NCBI RefSeq assembly: GCF_003416895.1
Contig: NZ_QVIO01000014.1
Span: 1-64,000 of the forward strand
Length of the DNA stretch: 64,000 bases
Direction of reading: 5' to 3'
Origin: Duganella sp. BJB476
Lineage (GTDB): Bacteria > Pseudomonadota > Gammaproteobacteria > Burkholderiales > Burkholderiaceae_D
Below the pieces are notes generated by a model. That model saw only the letters and a program-made list of their open reading frames with translations. It searched no databases and was not told where the DNA came from. Of the stretch, positions 37,025 to 47,900 are shown piece after piece (within the stretch, counting starts at the first letter, position 1; the number at the start of each line of letters is the position of its first letter). The position numbers and the translations under genes were made by a program.

Positions 37025-37861
37025 ATGCCTGCACTGAGCGCACCGGGATACATCCGCACCGACGATGGCGTCGACCTGTTCTACCGCGACTGGGGCGATG
37101 GCGCGCCGGTGCTGTTCGTGGCCAGCTGGTCCATGCCGTCGGACATGTGGCAATACCAGATGCTGGCGCTGTCGCAGCGCGGCCTGCGCTGCATCGCCTT
37201 CGACCGGCGCGGCCACGGCCGCTCCAGCGATCCGGGACGCGGCTACGATTTCGACACGCTGGCCGACGACCTGGCCGCCGTCATCGAGGCGCTGGACCTG
37301 CATCGCGTGACGCTGGTCGGTCATTCGATGGGCTGCAACGAAATCGTCCGCTACCTGAGCCGCCACGGCAGCGCCCGCGTGGCCCGCGTCGCGCTGCTGG
37401 GCACGATGACGCCGATGATCACCCAGGACGACAGCAACCCCGACGGCATAGCCCCCGCCTTGCTGGACTACTTCCGCAACCAGCAGCTGGCGCGCGATTT
37501 CCCGCAGTGGGTGGACGACAACCTGCCGCCGTTCCTGACGCCCGACACCTCGCCGGCGATCGCCAACTGGCTGCGCCAGCTGGCGCTGGGCACCTCGCTG
37601 CAAGCGCTGACGGAATGCAACCGCGCTCTAGACGGCGCCGATTTCCGGCCCGAACTGCCGCGCATCGACCGTCCGGTGCTGCTGATCGCCGGCGACGCCG
37701 ACGTCAGCGCGCCATTCGAACTGACCGCCGCCCCGAGCGCCGCGCTGATCCCGGACGTGCGCCTGCACCGCTACGAAGGTGCGCCGCACGGCATGTTCGT
37801 CACCCACCTGGACCGCGTCAACGCCGACCTGCTGGACTTCCTCGACGTGGCGCCGGCATGA
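37025..37861 (+). CDS. Alpha/beta hydrolase
   Basis: A 278-residue alpha/beta-hydrolase. The nucleophile elbow GHSMG has Ser101, the oxyanion region is near VLFVASWSMPSDMWQYQ, the catalytic acid is probably in LLIAGDADVSAP, and His is in APHGMFVTH. The sequence resembles non-heme chloroperoxidase and arylesterase-like enzymes (YFIRTDDGV-like start; FDRRGHGRSSDP). AAGGAG precedes the start. Its stop overlaps the start of the HTH gene by 4 bp (ATGA). Confidence 0.85.
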   Translation: MPALSAPGYIRTDDGVDLFYRDWGDGAPVLFVASWSMPSDMWQYQMLALSQRGLRCIAFDRRGHGRSSDPGRGYDFDTLADDLAAVIEALDLHRVTLVGHSMGCNEIVRYLSRHGSARVARVALLGTMTPMITQDDSNPDGIAPALLDYFRNQQLARDFPQWVDDNLPPFLTPDTSPAIANWLRQLALGTSLQALTECNRALDGADFRPELPRIDRPVLLIAGDADVSAPFELTAAPSAALIPDVRLHRYEGAPHGMFVTHLDRVNADLLDFLDVAPA

Positions 37862-38694
37862 ACGGCGTGGCCGACTATTTCAGCGACTTCGCCACCGCGC
37901 TGAAGTACTGGCGCGGCAAGCGCGGCTACAGCCAGCTGCGCCTGTCGACCGAGAGCGAGATTTCGCAGCGCCACATCAGCTTCCTGGAAAGCGGCCGCTC
38001 GCAACCGAGCAAGGACTTGATACTGAAGCTGGGCATGGTGCTGGAAATCCCCCTGCGACAACGCAACGTCATGCTGCTGGCGGCCGGCTTCGCGCCGGCC
38101 TACCAGGAACGCAAGCTGTCCGATCCCGAACTGGGCGCGGTGCGCCAGGCGCTGGACTTCATGCTGGCGCAGCAGGCGCCGTATCCGGCGCTGGTGGTCG
38201 ATCGCCTGTGGAATCTGCAGATGGCCAACGCGCCGGCGGCCGGCATGATGCGCTGGCTGCTGGGCATGCCGGAGGACGCGGCCATTCCCACCGACGGCTC
38301 GGTCAACGTGCTCAAGCTGATGCTGGACCCGAACGGCGTGCGCCAGTACCTGCACAACTGGGCAGAAGTCAGCGCCGACTCGCTGCACTGGATACAGCGC
38401 GAAGCCATGAGCGACGGCCCCGGCAGCGAGGCGACCCTGCTGCTGGGCGAGTTGCTGGCGCTGCCCGGCATCGCCGGCATGTCCGGGGTGGGCCATGCAA
38501 TTCCCAACCTGGACCGCCGCGCCTTGCCCTTCCTGCCGCTGACGCTGCGCAAGGACGGCGTCGAACTGAACCTGTTCACCACTATCGCCACCTTGGGCAC
38601 GCCGCACGATGTCACCGTGCACGAGCTGAGGATAGAATCGTTCTTCCCGGCCGACGAGGCCAGCGCGGCGTGGTTCCGCGCCCGCCACGGCTAG
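37858..38694 (+). CDS. HTH regulator with MmyB-like ligand domain
   Basis: A 278-residue regulator. An N-terminal Xre-type HTH (about 8-65; LKYWRGKRGYSQLRLSTESE, then ISQRHISFLESGRSQPSK) is followed by a PAS-like MmyB ligand-binding domain (about 100-270; YPALVVDRLWNLQMANAPAA). Such proteins often bind fatty-acyl ligands and control neighbouring dehydrogenase or hydrolase genes. It is translationally coupled to the hydrolase gene. Its TAG stop shares a CTAG with the stop of the convergent binding-protein gene. Confidence 0.85.
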   Translation: MNGVADYFSDFATALKYWRGKRGYSQLRLSTESEISQRHISFLESGRSQPSKDLILKLGMVLEIPLRQRNVMLLAAGFAPAYQERKLSDPELGAVRQALDFMLAQQAPYPALVVDRLWNLQMANAPAAGMMRWLLGMPEDAAIPTDGSVNVLKLMLDPNGVRQYLHNWAEVSADSLHWIQREAMSDGPGSEATLLLGELLALPGIAGMSGVGHAIPNLDRRALPFLPLTLRKDGVELNLFTTIATLGTPHDVTVHELRIESFFPADEASAAWFRARHG

Positions 38695-39524
38695 TTGCCC
38701 GGCAGGGCGTCCAGCAGCTCGCGCACGCCGCCGCTGAAGATCTGGCGGGCGATCTCCTCGCCAAGATAGCGCTCGTAGATTTTCTGCACGCCGCCGTCGC
38801 CGATGATGGCGCGCAGCGCCTCGGTGTAGCGGTGTAGCGTCGGCGCGGGCACCTGCTTCGACACATACATGCCCACCAGCGCGCGCGGCGATTCGGCGAA
38901 CGGCGTGGCCGTCATCTTGCCCAGCATGTGAAACTGGCGCTGGTGCAGCACGTGGATGGCGGGCGGCGCCAGCGTGCCTTCGGCCCGTCCGGCCAGGATC
39001 TTGCGGAACACCACGCCGTAGTCGTTGACGTATTCCAGCCGCCCCAGCTTTTGCAGCCGTTCCATCTGCACCATCGTCGCGGCGGAATAGGAGATGCCGC
39101 GCGTGACGTTCAGCCGCGCCGTGCTGTGCTCGACAAACTCCGCCAGGCTGCGGAACTTGCCGGCGCTCTTGTTGAGCAGCAGCAGCTCGAAACGGGTGTA
39201 GGTGTAGGGCAGCCACACGCCATGGCGGTCGCGCTCGGCGGTACGCAGCGAGGCGCCGGTCAGGTCCAGCTGGCCGTTGAAGAACTGCGCATACAGCCGG
39301 CCGTGCGGATACCACTCCAGCTGGAAGGTGCAGCCGCTGCGCTTGCGCATCGCCTCCAGCACGTCGGCCGTGATGCCGCGGATGGCGGCGCCGTCGCGGT
39401 AGGCCGAGTAGCCCAGGTCGCTCAGCCCGGCCCGCGCCGGCGCGCAGGGGGCGTCCGCCGCCCACGCCGCAGGCGCGGCGGACAGCAGCAGGCACAGCAA
39501 GAGGGTGCGCGGGCGCTTGGACAT
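38691..39524 (-). CDS. Periplasmic solute-binding protein (SBP family 3-like)
   Basis: A 277-residue secreted protein with a signal peptide (MSKRPRTLLLCLLLSAAPAA, then WAADA). It has a bilobed type II binding-protein fold resembling family 3 amino-acid-binding proteins (ITADVLEAMRKRSGCTFQLE; NGQLDLTGASLRTAERDRHG). No permease or ATPase is adjacent, so it may be an orphan sensor rather than a transporter component. ATG 39524 gives the best signal peptide; ATG 39563 adds 13 residues. Neither has a good ribosome-binding site. Confidence 0.7.
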   Translation of the reverse strand: MSKRPRTLLLCLLLSAAPAAWAADAPCAPARAGLSDLGYSAYRDGAAIRGITADVLEAMRKRSGCTFQLEWYPHGRLYAQFFNGQLDLTGASLRTAERDRHGVWLPYTYTRFELLLLNKSAGKFRSLAEFVEHSTARLNVTRGISYSAATMVQMERLQKLGRLEYVNDYGVVFRKILAGRAEGTLAPPAIHVLHQRQFHMLGKMTATPFAESPRALVGMYVSKQVPAPTLHRYTEALRAIIGDGGVQKIYERYLGEEIARQIFSGGVRELLDALPGN

Positions 39525-39612
39525 GTCGTCAGGAGGAAACAGATAGTTTCCAAAGTGTAACATCAGGCCCCGGCAAAAGGTGGGGTCTTGCGGCGCGAAT
39601 GATTTCCGTAGA

Positions 39613-39632
39613 TACTGTATGTATTCACAGTA
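39613..39632 (+). promoter_or_regulatory. LexA (SOS) box of dinB
   Basis: TACTGTATGTATTCACAGTA has the core CTGT-N8-ACAG at 39615-39630, matching the LexA consensus, with TA/TA symmetry extending outward. It lies 14 bp before the dinB start chosen here, where repression of an SOS gene would be expected. Confidence 0.8.
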
Positions 39633-39646
39633 ATTTTACCCGCACC

Positions 39647-40798
39647 ATGGTTGACGACCAGCGCCGCATTGCCCACCTCGACATGGACGCGTTTTATGCG
39701 TCCGTCGAGCTGTTGCGTTATCCCGAGCTGCGCGGCTTGCCGGTGGTCATCGGCGGCGGCCGCGACGCCCAGCCGGTGGCGCAGGCGGACGGCACCCACA
39801 CGTTTTCCCGCCTGCGCGACTATGTCGGACGCGGCGTCATCACCACCGCCACCTACGAGGCGCGCGCGCTCGGCGTCGGCTCGGCCATGGGCATGATGAA
39901 GGCGGCCAAGCTGGCGCCGGACGCGATCCTGCTGCCGGTCAACTTCGACGCCTACCGCCATTGTTCGCGGCTGTTCAAGAACGCCGTGGCCGCCATCGCG
40001 CCGGATTTCGAGGACCGCGGCATCGATGAAATCTATATCGACCTGACTCACGTCGAAGGCGAGACGCGCGAGCTGGCGCAGCGCATCAAGCAGGCCGTGC
40101 GCGACGCCACCGGGTTGTCGTGCTCGATCGGCGTGACGCCCAACAAGCTGCTGTCGAAGATCTGCTCGGACCTGGACAAGCCCAACGGCCTGACCATCCT
40201 CGGCTACGACGACATCCCGGCCCGCATCTGGCCGCTGGGCGTGCGCAAGATCAACGGCATCGGCCCCAAGGCCACCGAGAAGCTGGCGGCGCTGGGCATA
40301 GGGACCATCGGCCAGCTGGCGGCGGCCGACGCCGGCCTGCTGCAAGACCATTTCGGCGCCCACTACGCGGCCTGGCTGGCCGAGGCCTCGCACGGCATCG
40401 ACCGCCGTGAAATCTCCACCAGCTCCGAGAGCAAGTCGATCAGCCGCGAAACCACCTTCGAGCGCGACCTGCACGCGCGCCAGGACCGCGACACCTTGTC
40501 CGGCATCCTGACCCAGCTGTGCGCCCGGCTGGCGGACGACCTCAAACGCAAGGGCTACGTCAGCCGCACCATCAGCATCAAGCTGCGCTTCGACGATTTC
40601 CAGATTGTCAGCCGCAACGTCACCCTGCCGCTGCCGGTGGCCGACACCACCGGCATCCTGCACGCCGCGCGCGAGTGCCTGAAGCGGGTGCCGCTGCAAC
40701 GCCGGCTGCGCCTGCTGGGCGTGCGCGCCAGCACGCTGGAGCCGCCCGGCTCCGGCCCGCAGGCCTCCTTGCCCCGGCAAGGCGAATTGTTCGCCTAG
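39647..40798 (+). CDS. dinB: DNA polymerase IV (Y-family translesion polymerase)
   Basis: A 383-residue Y-family polymerase that copies past damaged bases. The first catalytic motif is IAHLDMDAFYASVELLRYPE, the second RGIDEIYIDLT (Asp-Glu pair). The HhH region (KINGIGPKATEKLAALGI) and the little-finger domain follow. The C-terminus QGELF matches the beta-clamp binding motif QxxLF. ATG 39647 is favoured over 39599 because the upstream choice would place the LexA box inside the coding region. Regulation by LexA in the SOS response is strongly suggested. Confidence 0.93.
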   Translation: MVDDQRRIAHLDMDAFYASVELLRYPELRGLPVVIGGGRDAQPVAQADGTHTFSRLRDYVGRGVITTATYEARALGVGSAMGMMKAAKLAPDAILLPVNFDAYRHCSRLFKNAVAAIAPDFEDRGIDEIYIDLTHVEGETRELAQRIKQAVRDATGLSCSIGVTPNKLLSKICSDLDKPNGLTILGYDDIPARIWPLGVRKINGIGPKATEKLAALGIGTIGQLAAADAGLLQDHFGAHYAAWLAEASHGIDRREISTSSESKSISRETTFERDLHARQDRDTLSGILTQLCARLADDLKRKGYVSRTISIKLRFDDFQIVSRNVTLPLPVADTTGILHAARECLKRVPLQRRLRLLGVRASTLEPPGSGPQASLPRQGELFA

Positions 40799-40879
40799 GT
40801 CAGCAACACAATCGGTCCGGCGCCGCCATCACCGTGTAAAATGGCGCTCCCCTGGCATTACTGAAACAAGGCTCAACAC

Positions 40880-41776
40880 ATGTGGTTCAAGAATCTACAG
40901 ATTTACCGTCTGCCGGCCCCTTGGGCCTACACCCCCGAACAACTGGAAGCAGCGCTGGCCTCCCACTCCTTCGTCCCGGCAAGCAGCAATGAGCTGCTGC
41001 GCCAGGGTTGGGACACGCCGCGTCCGAACGGCGGCTTGGTGCACGTCGTCAACAAACAAATGCTGATCCTGCTGGGCACCGAGAAGAAGCTGCTGCCGAA
41101 CACCGTCATCAACCAGGTCGCCAAGGCGCGCGCCGCCGAAATGGAAGAAGCGCAAGGCTTCGCTCCCGGCAAGAAGGCGATGAAGGAACTGAAGGAACGC
41201 GTGGCCGACGAACTGCTGCCGCGCGCCTTCTCGATCCGCAGCAACGTCTGGACCTGGATCGATCCGGTCAACGGCTGGTTGGTGGTCGACGCCGCCAGCC
41301 CGGCCAAGGCCGACGAAGTGATCAAGCTGCTGCTCAAGGCGGTCGACAAGCTGCCGCTGGAAAGCCTGCGCGTGCAGCGCTCGCCGGTGGGCGTGATGAC
41401 CGAATGGCTGCAGGCCGACGATGCGCCGTCCGGCTTCACGGTCGACATGGATACCGAACTGCGCGCCACCGGCGAGAGCAAGGCGGCCGTGCGCTACGTG
41501 CGCCACACGCTGGAAGCGGACGAAGTGCGCCGCCACATCGCGGCCGGCAAGCAGTGCACCCGCCTGGCCATGACCTGGGACAGCAAGATCTCCTTCGTGC
41601 TGACCGAATCGCTGGCGATCAAGGGCATCAAGCCGCTGGACGTGATCGCCGAAAAAGAATCGAGCACCAAGAACGACGACGAGCGCTTCGACGGCGATTT
41701 CATGCTGATGAGCGGCGAACTGGCCAAGCTGATGGCCGATGTGGTGGAAGCGTTGGGCGGCGAAGCCAAGGCTTGA
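40880..41776 (+). CDS. rdgC: Recombination-associated protein RdgC
   Basis: A 298-residue protein matching RdgC along its whole length: MWFKNLQIYRL at the N-terminus, GWDTPRPNGG, LLPNTVINQVAKARAAEMEE and the C-terminal DGDFMLMSGELAKLMADVVE. RdgC forms a ring-shaped dimer that binds DNA and limits RecA activity. It follows dinB by 81 bp, with a terminator at 41812 separating it from the giant repeat gene. Confidence 0.95.
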   Translation: MWFKNLQIYRLPAPWAYTPEQLEAALASHSFVPASSNELLRQGWDTPRPNGGLVHVVNKQMLILLGTEKKLLPNTVINQVAKARAAEMEEAQGFAPGKKAMKELKERVADELLPRAFSIRSNVWTWIDPVNGWLVVDAASPAKADEVIKLLLKAVDKLPLESLRVQRSPVGVMTEWLQADDAPSGFTVDMDTELRATGESKAAVRYVRHTLEADEVRRHIAAGKQCTRLAMTWDSKISFVLTESLAIKGIKPLDVIAEKESSTKNDDERFDGDFMLMSGELAKLMADVVEALGGEAKA

Positions 41777-41811
41777 TCGCGCGACAACAAAGCCATTGCT
41801 GATTGGTTAAG

Positions 41812-41845
41812 AATGCCGCAAAGTCTTTGATTTTGCGGCATTTTT
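41812..41845 (+). terminator. Intrinsic terminator after rdgC
   Basis: AATGCCGCAAA (41812-41822) pairs perfectly with TTTGCGGCATT (41832-41842), with five T at 41841-41845. It lies 36 bp after the rdgC stop and 104 bp before the next start. Confidence 0.9.
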
Positions 41846-41948
41846 CATGTAACTTTTGATAAAAATCGGGGAAAATAATTTCGTTGCTCTGTAGAAATTA
41901 GCGCAATTTCTGCTATAGTGAAAGTTGTTATCAAATTAGGAACTCGTG

Positions 41949-44900
41949 ATGAGCACCTTCGTCCCCATTATTACCACTGACCAGATCGCCAACCACCTGA
42001 CCACCCAGGACGTGTTGTCGTGGACCAGCGAGGATATTGCGGCGTTGAGCTCGCTCCAGGTGCCAGCCTTGCGCACCGATCACCTGTCCGTCATGACCAG
42101 CTCCCAGCTGGCCTACCTGGCCACCGCCAATGTCGCGGTGTTGACCACGCAGGACCTGGCCGCCATCAAGCCGACCGTCCTGAACGCCGTCGGTGCCCTG
42201 CCGTCCGGTTTCATGGGCGCGCTGAGCAGCGCGCAGATCGTCGCCCTGAGCACCGCCCAGGCGGCGGCGCTGGGCACCCAGGCCTTCAGCAACCTCAGCA
42301 CGCAAGCCATCGCCGCGTTTGAAACGGCCGATCTGGCCGCCTTGAGCAGCGCCGATATCGCCAGCCTGTCGTCCGACCAGGTGGCCCTGATGAGCACCGG
42401 CCAATTGGCCGCGCTGGGCACGCACCAGCTGGTGACCTTGACGGCCGATGAAATCCTGGCCATCGGCACGCGCGGCATCGCCGCGTTGGGCACGAAGTCC
42501 ATCGCCGCGCTGAGCACGGCGCAGATGTCGGGGCTGAGCTCGGGCCAGGTGGCGGCGCTGAGCACCGCGCAGGCCGCCGCGCTGAGTGGCGCGCAACTGA
42601 ACGCCTTGGCCTCCGACGTCGTCGCCGCGCTGGAAACGGCCGATCTCGTCGCGCTGAAAACGGCGGCGCTGGCCGCGCTGTCGACCCGCACGATCGCCGC
42701 GCTGGGCAGCACCCAGCTGGGCGCGCTGACCACCGGCGAATTCGCCGCATTGGGCAGCGCCCAGATCGGCGCCATCGCCAGCGCCAGCCTGGCCGGCTTG
42801 TCGAGCGCCGACCTGGCGGTCCTCAATCCGCTGGCGGTACCGGTGCTGGGCACGGCGCTGATGGCCGGGCTGAGCACGGTCCAACTGGCCGGCTTCGGCA
42901 CCCGCCATATCGCCGCCATGAGCAGCGACCAGATCGCCGCGCTCGGCAGCGCGCAGATCCACTCCCTTAGTTCCCTGCAGATCGGCGCCTTCGGTTCGCG
43001 CCAGGTGCTGGGCCTGTCGACCGCCGACATCGCCGCCATCGGCAGCGCCGGCATCAAGGCGCTGAGCGCGGACGCGGTCGGCGCGCTGACCTCCGACCAG
43101 TTCGCCCAGCTGGGCGCCGGCGCCCCCGGGCAGATCGCGCTGTTGGGCACGGCTCAGCTGGCCGCGTTGAAGACCTCGATGCTGGCGGGCCTGACCACCG
43201 ACCAGGTGGTGGCGCTGTCGACCGCGCAAGCGGCCGCGCTGAGCAGCGCCCAGATCGCCAGCCTGTCGACGGCGCAGTTGGCCGCGATGGAGACGGCTGA
43301 CCTGGCCGCGGTGAAAATCGCCGGCATCGCGGGCCTGAGCACGCTGCAGGTGTCCGTGCTGAATAGCGGCCAGGTCAACGCCTTGGCGACGGCACAGTTC
43401 GCATCGCTGAGCACCCGGCAGTTGAACGCACTGTCCGCCGTGGTGCTGAATTACTTGACGAACGCCGCGGTGTTGGCCTTGAGTCCTGCCAGCGTCGCCT
43501 CGCTCAGTCCTGCCCAGTTGGGCGCCATGGGTTCGCTACAGATCAATGCTTTGAGCACGCGCCAGGTCGCCGCGCTGACCACCGCCCAGATCGCGGGAAT
43601 GAGTTCTTCCAGCCAGTTCGAACGCATGAACACCGCTATGGTGGCGGCACTGAGCGCAAGCCAGGCCGCCGCCCTGAGCTCCGACGACCTCGTTACACTG
43701 TTTGCGATTGACGCCGGCAAGGCGCTCAGCACGACCGCGTTCGCGGCACTCTCGTCGTCTCAGTTCTACGGTTTGTGGAATGGTGTGGGCTACGGCAATG
43801 GTTTCGGTGCGATCACCACGGCGCAGATCGCCGCCATGAACACGTCGGCCTTGTCCATACTCAACGCACCGGGTTTCTACTGGACGTTGAGCAGCGCTCA
43901 AGCTGCCGCACTGAGCAGCAAGCAGCTGAGCAGCCTGTCGACGTCGGGAGTCCATGGCTTGTTGACAGAGCAGGTGGCGGCATTGAGAACCGCGTCGATC
44001 GCTGGGTTGTCCACGCAGCAGATAGCCGTGCTCGACAGCGCGCAAGTGCGCGCGCTCACCACCGCCCAGATCGCCGCGCTGAGCAGCACGCAGTTCGGCG
44101 CCCTGAGCTCCGCCGGCCTGGATGGCCTGGAACCGGGCGACCTGGCCGCGCTCAACAGCGGCGCCATCGCCGTGCTGGGCAGCGCCGCCCTCGCCAGCCT
44201 GGACACAACGCAAATCGCCGGCCTGGGCACGCGCCAGATCGCCTCGCTGTCGAGCACGCAACTGAACGCCCTGAACAGCGCCCAGGCCCACAGCCTGACC
44301 TCGACGCAGCTCGCCGCGCTCAGTTCGCTGCAGCTGGCCAACCTGTCGACGGCCGAGGTGGCCGCGCTCAACGCCGCCAGCCTGCCCGGCCTGCGCACCG
44401 CCGCCATCGTCGGCCTCAATTCGGACCAGCTGACCGCGCTGGGCAGCGCCCAGGTGCAGGCCTTGAGCACCGCGCAGATCACCGCGCTGCGCAGCGCCGC
44501 GCTGGCCGGCCTGACCACCGCCGAAACCGTGGCGTTGACGGCCACCCAGGTCGCTGCGCTGAGCAGCGGCCAGCTGCGCGCCATGAGCACGCAAGCGATC
44601 GCCGCCATGGAGCCGCTGGACCTGGCCGCGCTGCGCACCGCCGCCATTCCCGGCCTGAGCTCGGCCCAGGTGGCCGCGCTGAACAGCGGCCAGCTGGCCG
44701 CGCTGACCATGGCGCAGTTCCTGACCCTGAATGCATCGCAGCTGTCGGCGCTGTCGTCCGACACCATCGCCGGCTTCGCCAGCGCCAATATGGCCGCCTT
44801 CAGCACCGCCAATATCGCGGCGCTGAGCGCGTCCGCGGTCGGCAACCTGAGCGCGCTGCAATTGTCCAGCCTGACCTCGCAGCAGTTTGCCGTGCTGTCC

Positions 44901-47900
44901 AGCACCCAGCTGGCGGGGCTGCACACGGCGCAGATCGCCGGCCTGGGCGTGCCGCAGATCCTGGGCCTGAGCTCGCGCAACATCGCCGGCCTGTCGAGCG
45001 CCGACGTGGCCGCCCTGGGCGCCATTGCCATCCGCACCCTGAACACCTCGGCGCTGGCCGCGCTGAGCGCCGAGCAACTGGCCGCGCTGGCCAACGATCC
45101 GTCCGGCAGCCTGTTCGGCACGCTGGGCACGGCGCAAATCGCCGCGCTGCGCCCGCTCGGCCTGTCCGGCCTGAGCACCAGCCAGGTGGTGGCGCTGAGC
45201 ACCGCGCAAGCCGCCGTACTGAGCAGCAGCCAGCTGGCCGCGCTCTCCAGCAACGACATCGCGGCGCTGGAAACGGCCGACCTGGCCGCGCTCAAGACCG
45301 CGGCGCTGACCGGCCTGGGCAGCCAGCAAGTGGCGGCGTTCAACAGCGACCAGGTGACGGCGCTGACCAGCGCCCAGGTCGCCTCGCTGAGCAGCAGCCA
45401 GGTGCTGGCGCTGTCCTCGTCGGCCGTGGCCGGCTTGCAGACCAGCGATGTCGGCGCGCTGAGCACGGCGGTGATCGCCGCCTTGCCGGTCAGCGTGCTG
45501 GTGAAGCTGAGCAGCGCCCAGGTCGCGGCGCTGAGCACGCGCCAGATCGCCGCCCTCGGCACCGACCAGCTGGCCGGCCTGAGCACGCTGCAACTGGCCG
45601 CGCTGACGTCGGCGCAGCTGGGCGCCTTCGGTTCGCGCCAGATCGTCGCGCTGTCGTCGAGCGCCATCGACGCGCTCGACCCCGCCGCCCTGACCGGCCT
45701 GAAAGCGGCCGCGCTGGCCGCGCTGAGCTCGGCGCAGCTGGCCCAGCTGGGCAACGACACCGGCGGCGCCAGCCATATCGACCTGCTGTCCACGCTGCAG
45801 ATCGCCGCGCTGGGCAGCGCCGCCGTCAGCGGCCTGAGCACGCGCCAGATCGTCGCCCTGAGCACGGCCCAGGCGGCCGCGCTGAGCAGCGCCCAGCTGG
45901 CCGCGTTCGGCACCAGCGCCATCGCCGCGCTGGAAGCGGCGGATGTGGCGGCCTTGCGTGCCGCCGCGTTCGCCAGCCTGTCGACCGACCAGATGCGGGC
46001 CATGACCGCTACCCAGCTGGCCGCGCTGACCACCCAGCAGTTGGCCGCCTTGAGCAGCTTGCAACTGGGCGCCTTGTCCAGCAACACCCTGCTGGGCCTG
46101 ACGACCGCCAACATGGCGGTGCTGGGCACCGCCGCCATCAGCGGCCTGACCACGCGCATCATCTCGCAACTGGCGCCGACGCAACTGGGGGCGCTGAAAT
46201 CGCAGCAAGTGATGGCGCTGAGCAGCGACCAGATCGCCGCCATCGGCACCCAGCAAATCGTGGCCTTCAGTTCGGCCCAGCTGGACGCGTTCGGCTCGCG
46301 CCAGATCGCCGGCCTGACCACCATCGACCTGGCCGCGCTCGACAGCCGCGCGCTGCCGGGCCTGAGCACGGCCGCCATCGCGGCGCTCAGCTCGGCGCAA
46401 CTGGCGGCCCTAGCCGGCGGCCTCGCCAGCGCCCAGTTCGCCTCGTTGCGCAGCGCGCAGATCGCGGCGCTGAGCACCACCGCCTTGTCGGGGCTGGGCA
46501 GCGAGCAGCTGGCCGCCCTCACCACCGCCGAGGCGGCCGCGTTCGGCAGCAGCCAGATCGCCGTCTTCAGCACCGCGCAGATCGCAGCGCTGCAAAGCGA
46601 TGACCTGGCCGCGCTGAAGACCGCGGCCATCGCCGCGCTCAGGTCCGATCAGTTGGCCGTGCTGGGCACCGACACCGCCGGCATCAGCCATATCGACGCC
46701 TTGACGACGGCCCAAGTCGTGTCCTTGCGCAGCGCCGCGCTGGCCGGCCTGGACACGCGCCAGATCGTCGCGCTGAGCACGACGCAGGCGGCGGCCCTGC
46801 TCAGCCAGCAGGTGGCCGCGCTCTCGACCCGGCAGATCGCCGCGCTGGAGACGGCCGACCTGGCCGCGCTGAAGCTGTCCGCGATCGCCGGCCTGGGCAG
46901 TGCGCAGCTGGCGGCGCTGAGCAGCACCCAGCTGGGGGCGTTGACGACCGCGCAGTTCGGCGTGCTGAGCAGCGCGCAGATCGGCGCCCTGAGCAGCCAG
47001 ATGGTGATCGGCCTGGCCACCACCAACCTGGCCGCCCTGAGCCAGCAAGCGGTGGCCGGCCTGAATGTGTCGCTGCTGGCCAATCTGTCGCAAAACCAGC
47101 TCAACAGCCTGAGCACGCGCCAGGTCACGGCGCTGCTGAGCCAGCAGATCGCCGCCCTCGGCAGCGCCCAGCTGGCCGGATTGACGCTGGCGCAAATCGG
47201 CGCGCTGGGCTCGCTCCAGATGGCCGGCCTGTCGAGCGCGGATATCGTCGCGCTCGACACCGCGCATTTGACCGCCTTCAGCACGGCGGCGATCGCCAGC
47301 CTGCGGTCGGAACAGATGGCGGTGCTGGGCGTGGCGCCGAACGGTGCGCCCTCCCGCGTCGACGCGCTGACCACGGCGCAGGTGGCGGCCTTCGGTACCG
47401 CCGCCTTGCAAGGCTTGACGGCGGCGCAGCTGGCGGCCTTGAGCACCAGCCAGGCAGCGGTGTTGAGCAGCGCGCAACTGGCGGCGCTGGCGCCGGCGAC
47501 GCTGGCGGCCATGTCGACCCAGGATGTCGCGGCGCTGCGCACCGTCGCCATCGCCGGCCTCAAGACGGCCCAGGCGGCGGCGCTGGCGAGCATGCAGCTG
47601 GCGGCCTTGACGACCGCCCAGGTCGCCGTGTTGAACAGCGCCCAGGTGGGGGCCTTGAGCACGGCCGCCTTGACGGGCCTGGAAAGCGCCGACCTCGGCG
47701 CGTTGAACACCGCTGCGCTGGGCGGCCTGTCGGGCGCCGCGTTCGGCGGCCTGAGCGCGTCGCAACTGGCCGGCCTGACGTCGGCCCAGGTGGCGTCGCT
47801 GCGCAGCGCCCAGCTCGACGCACTGAACACGCAACAGATTTACGCCTTGAACTCGGTGCAGATTCGTGCGCTGAACTCGCAACAGCTGACGCTGCTGTCG

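Noticed and set aside
37147..38694. A 515-codon forward frame fusing hydrolase-region sequence to the HTH regulator
   Set aside because: The hydrolase is in another frame; the regulator starts at ATG 37858 with an ATGA overlap. The upstream part is an Arg/Pro-rich shadow.
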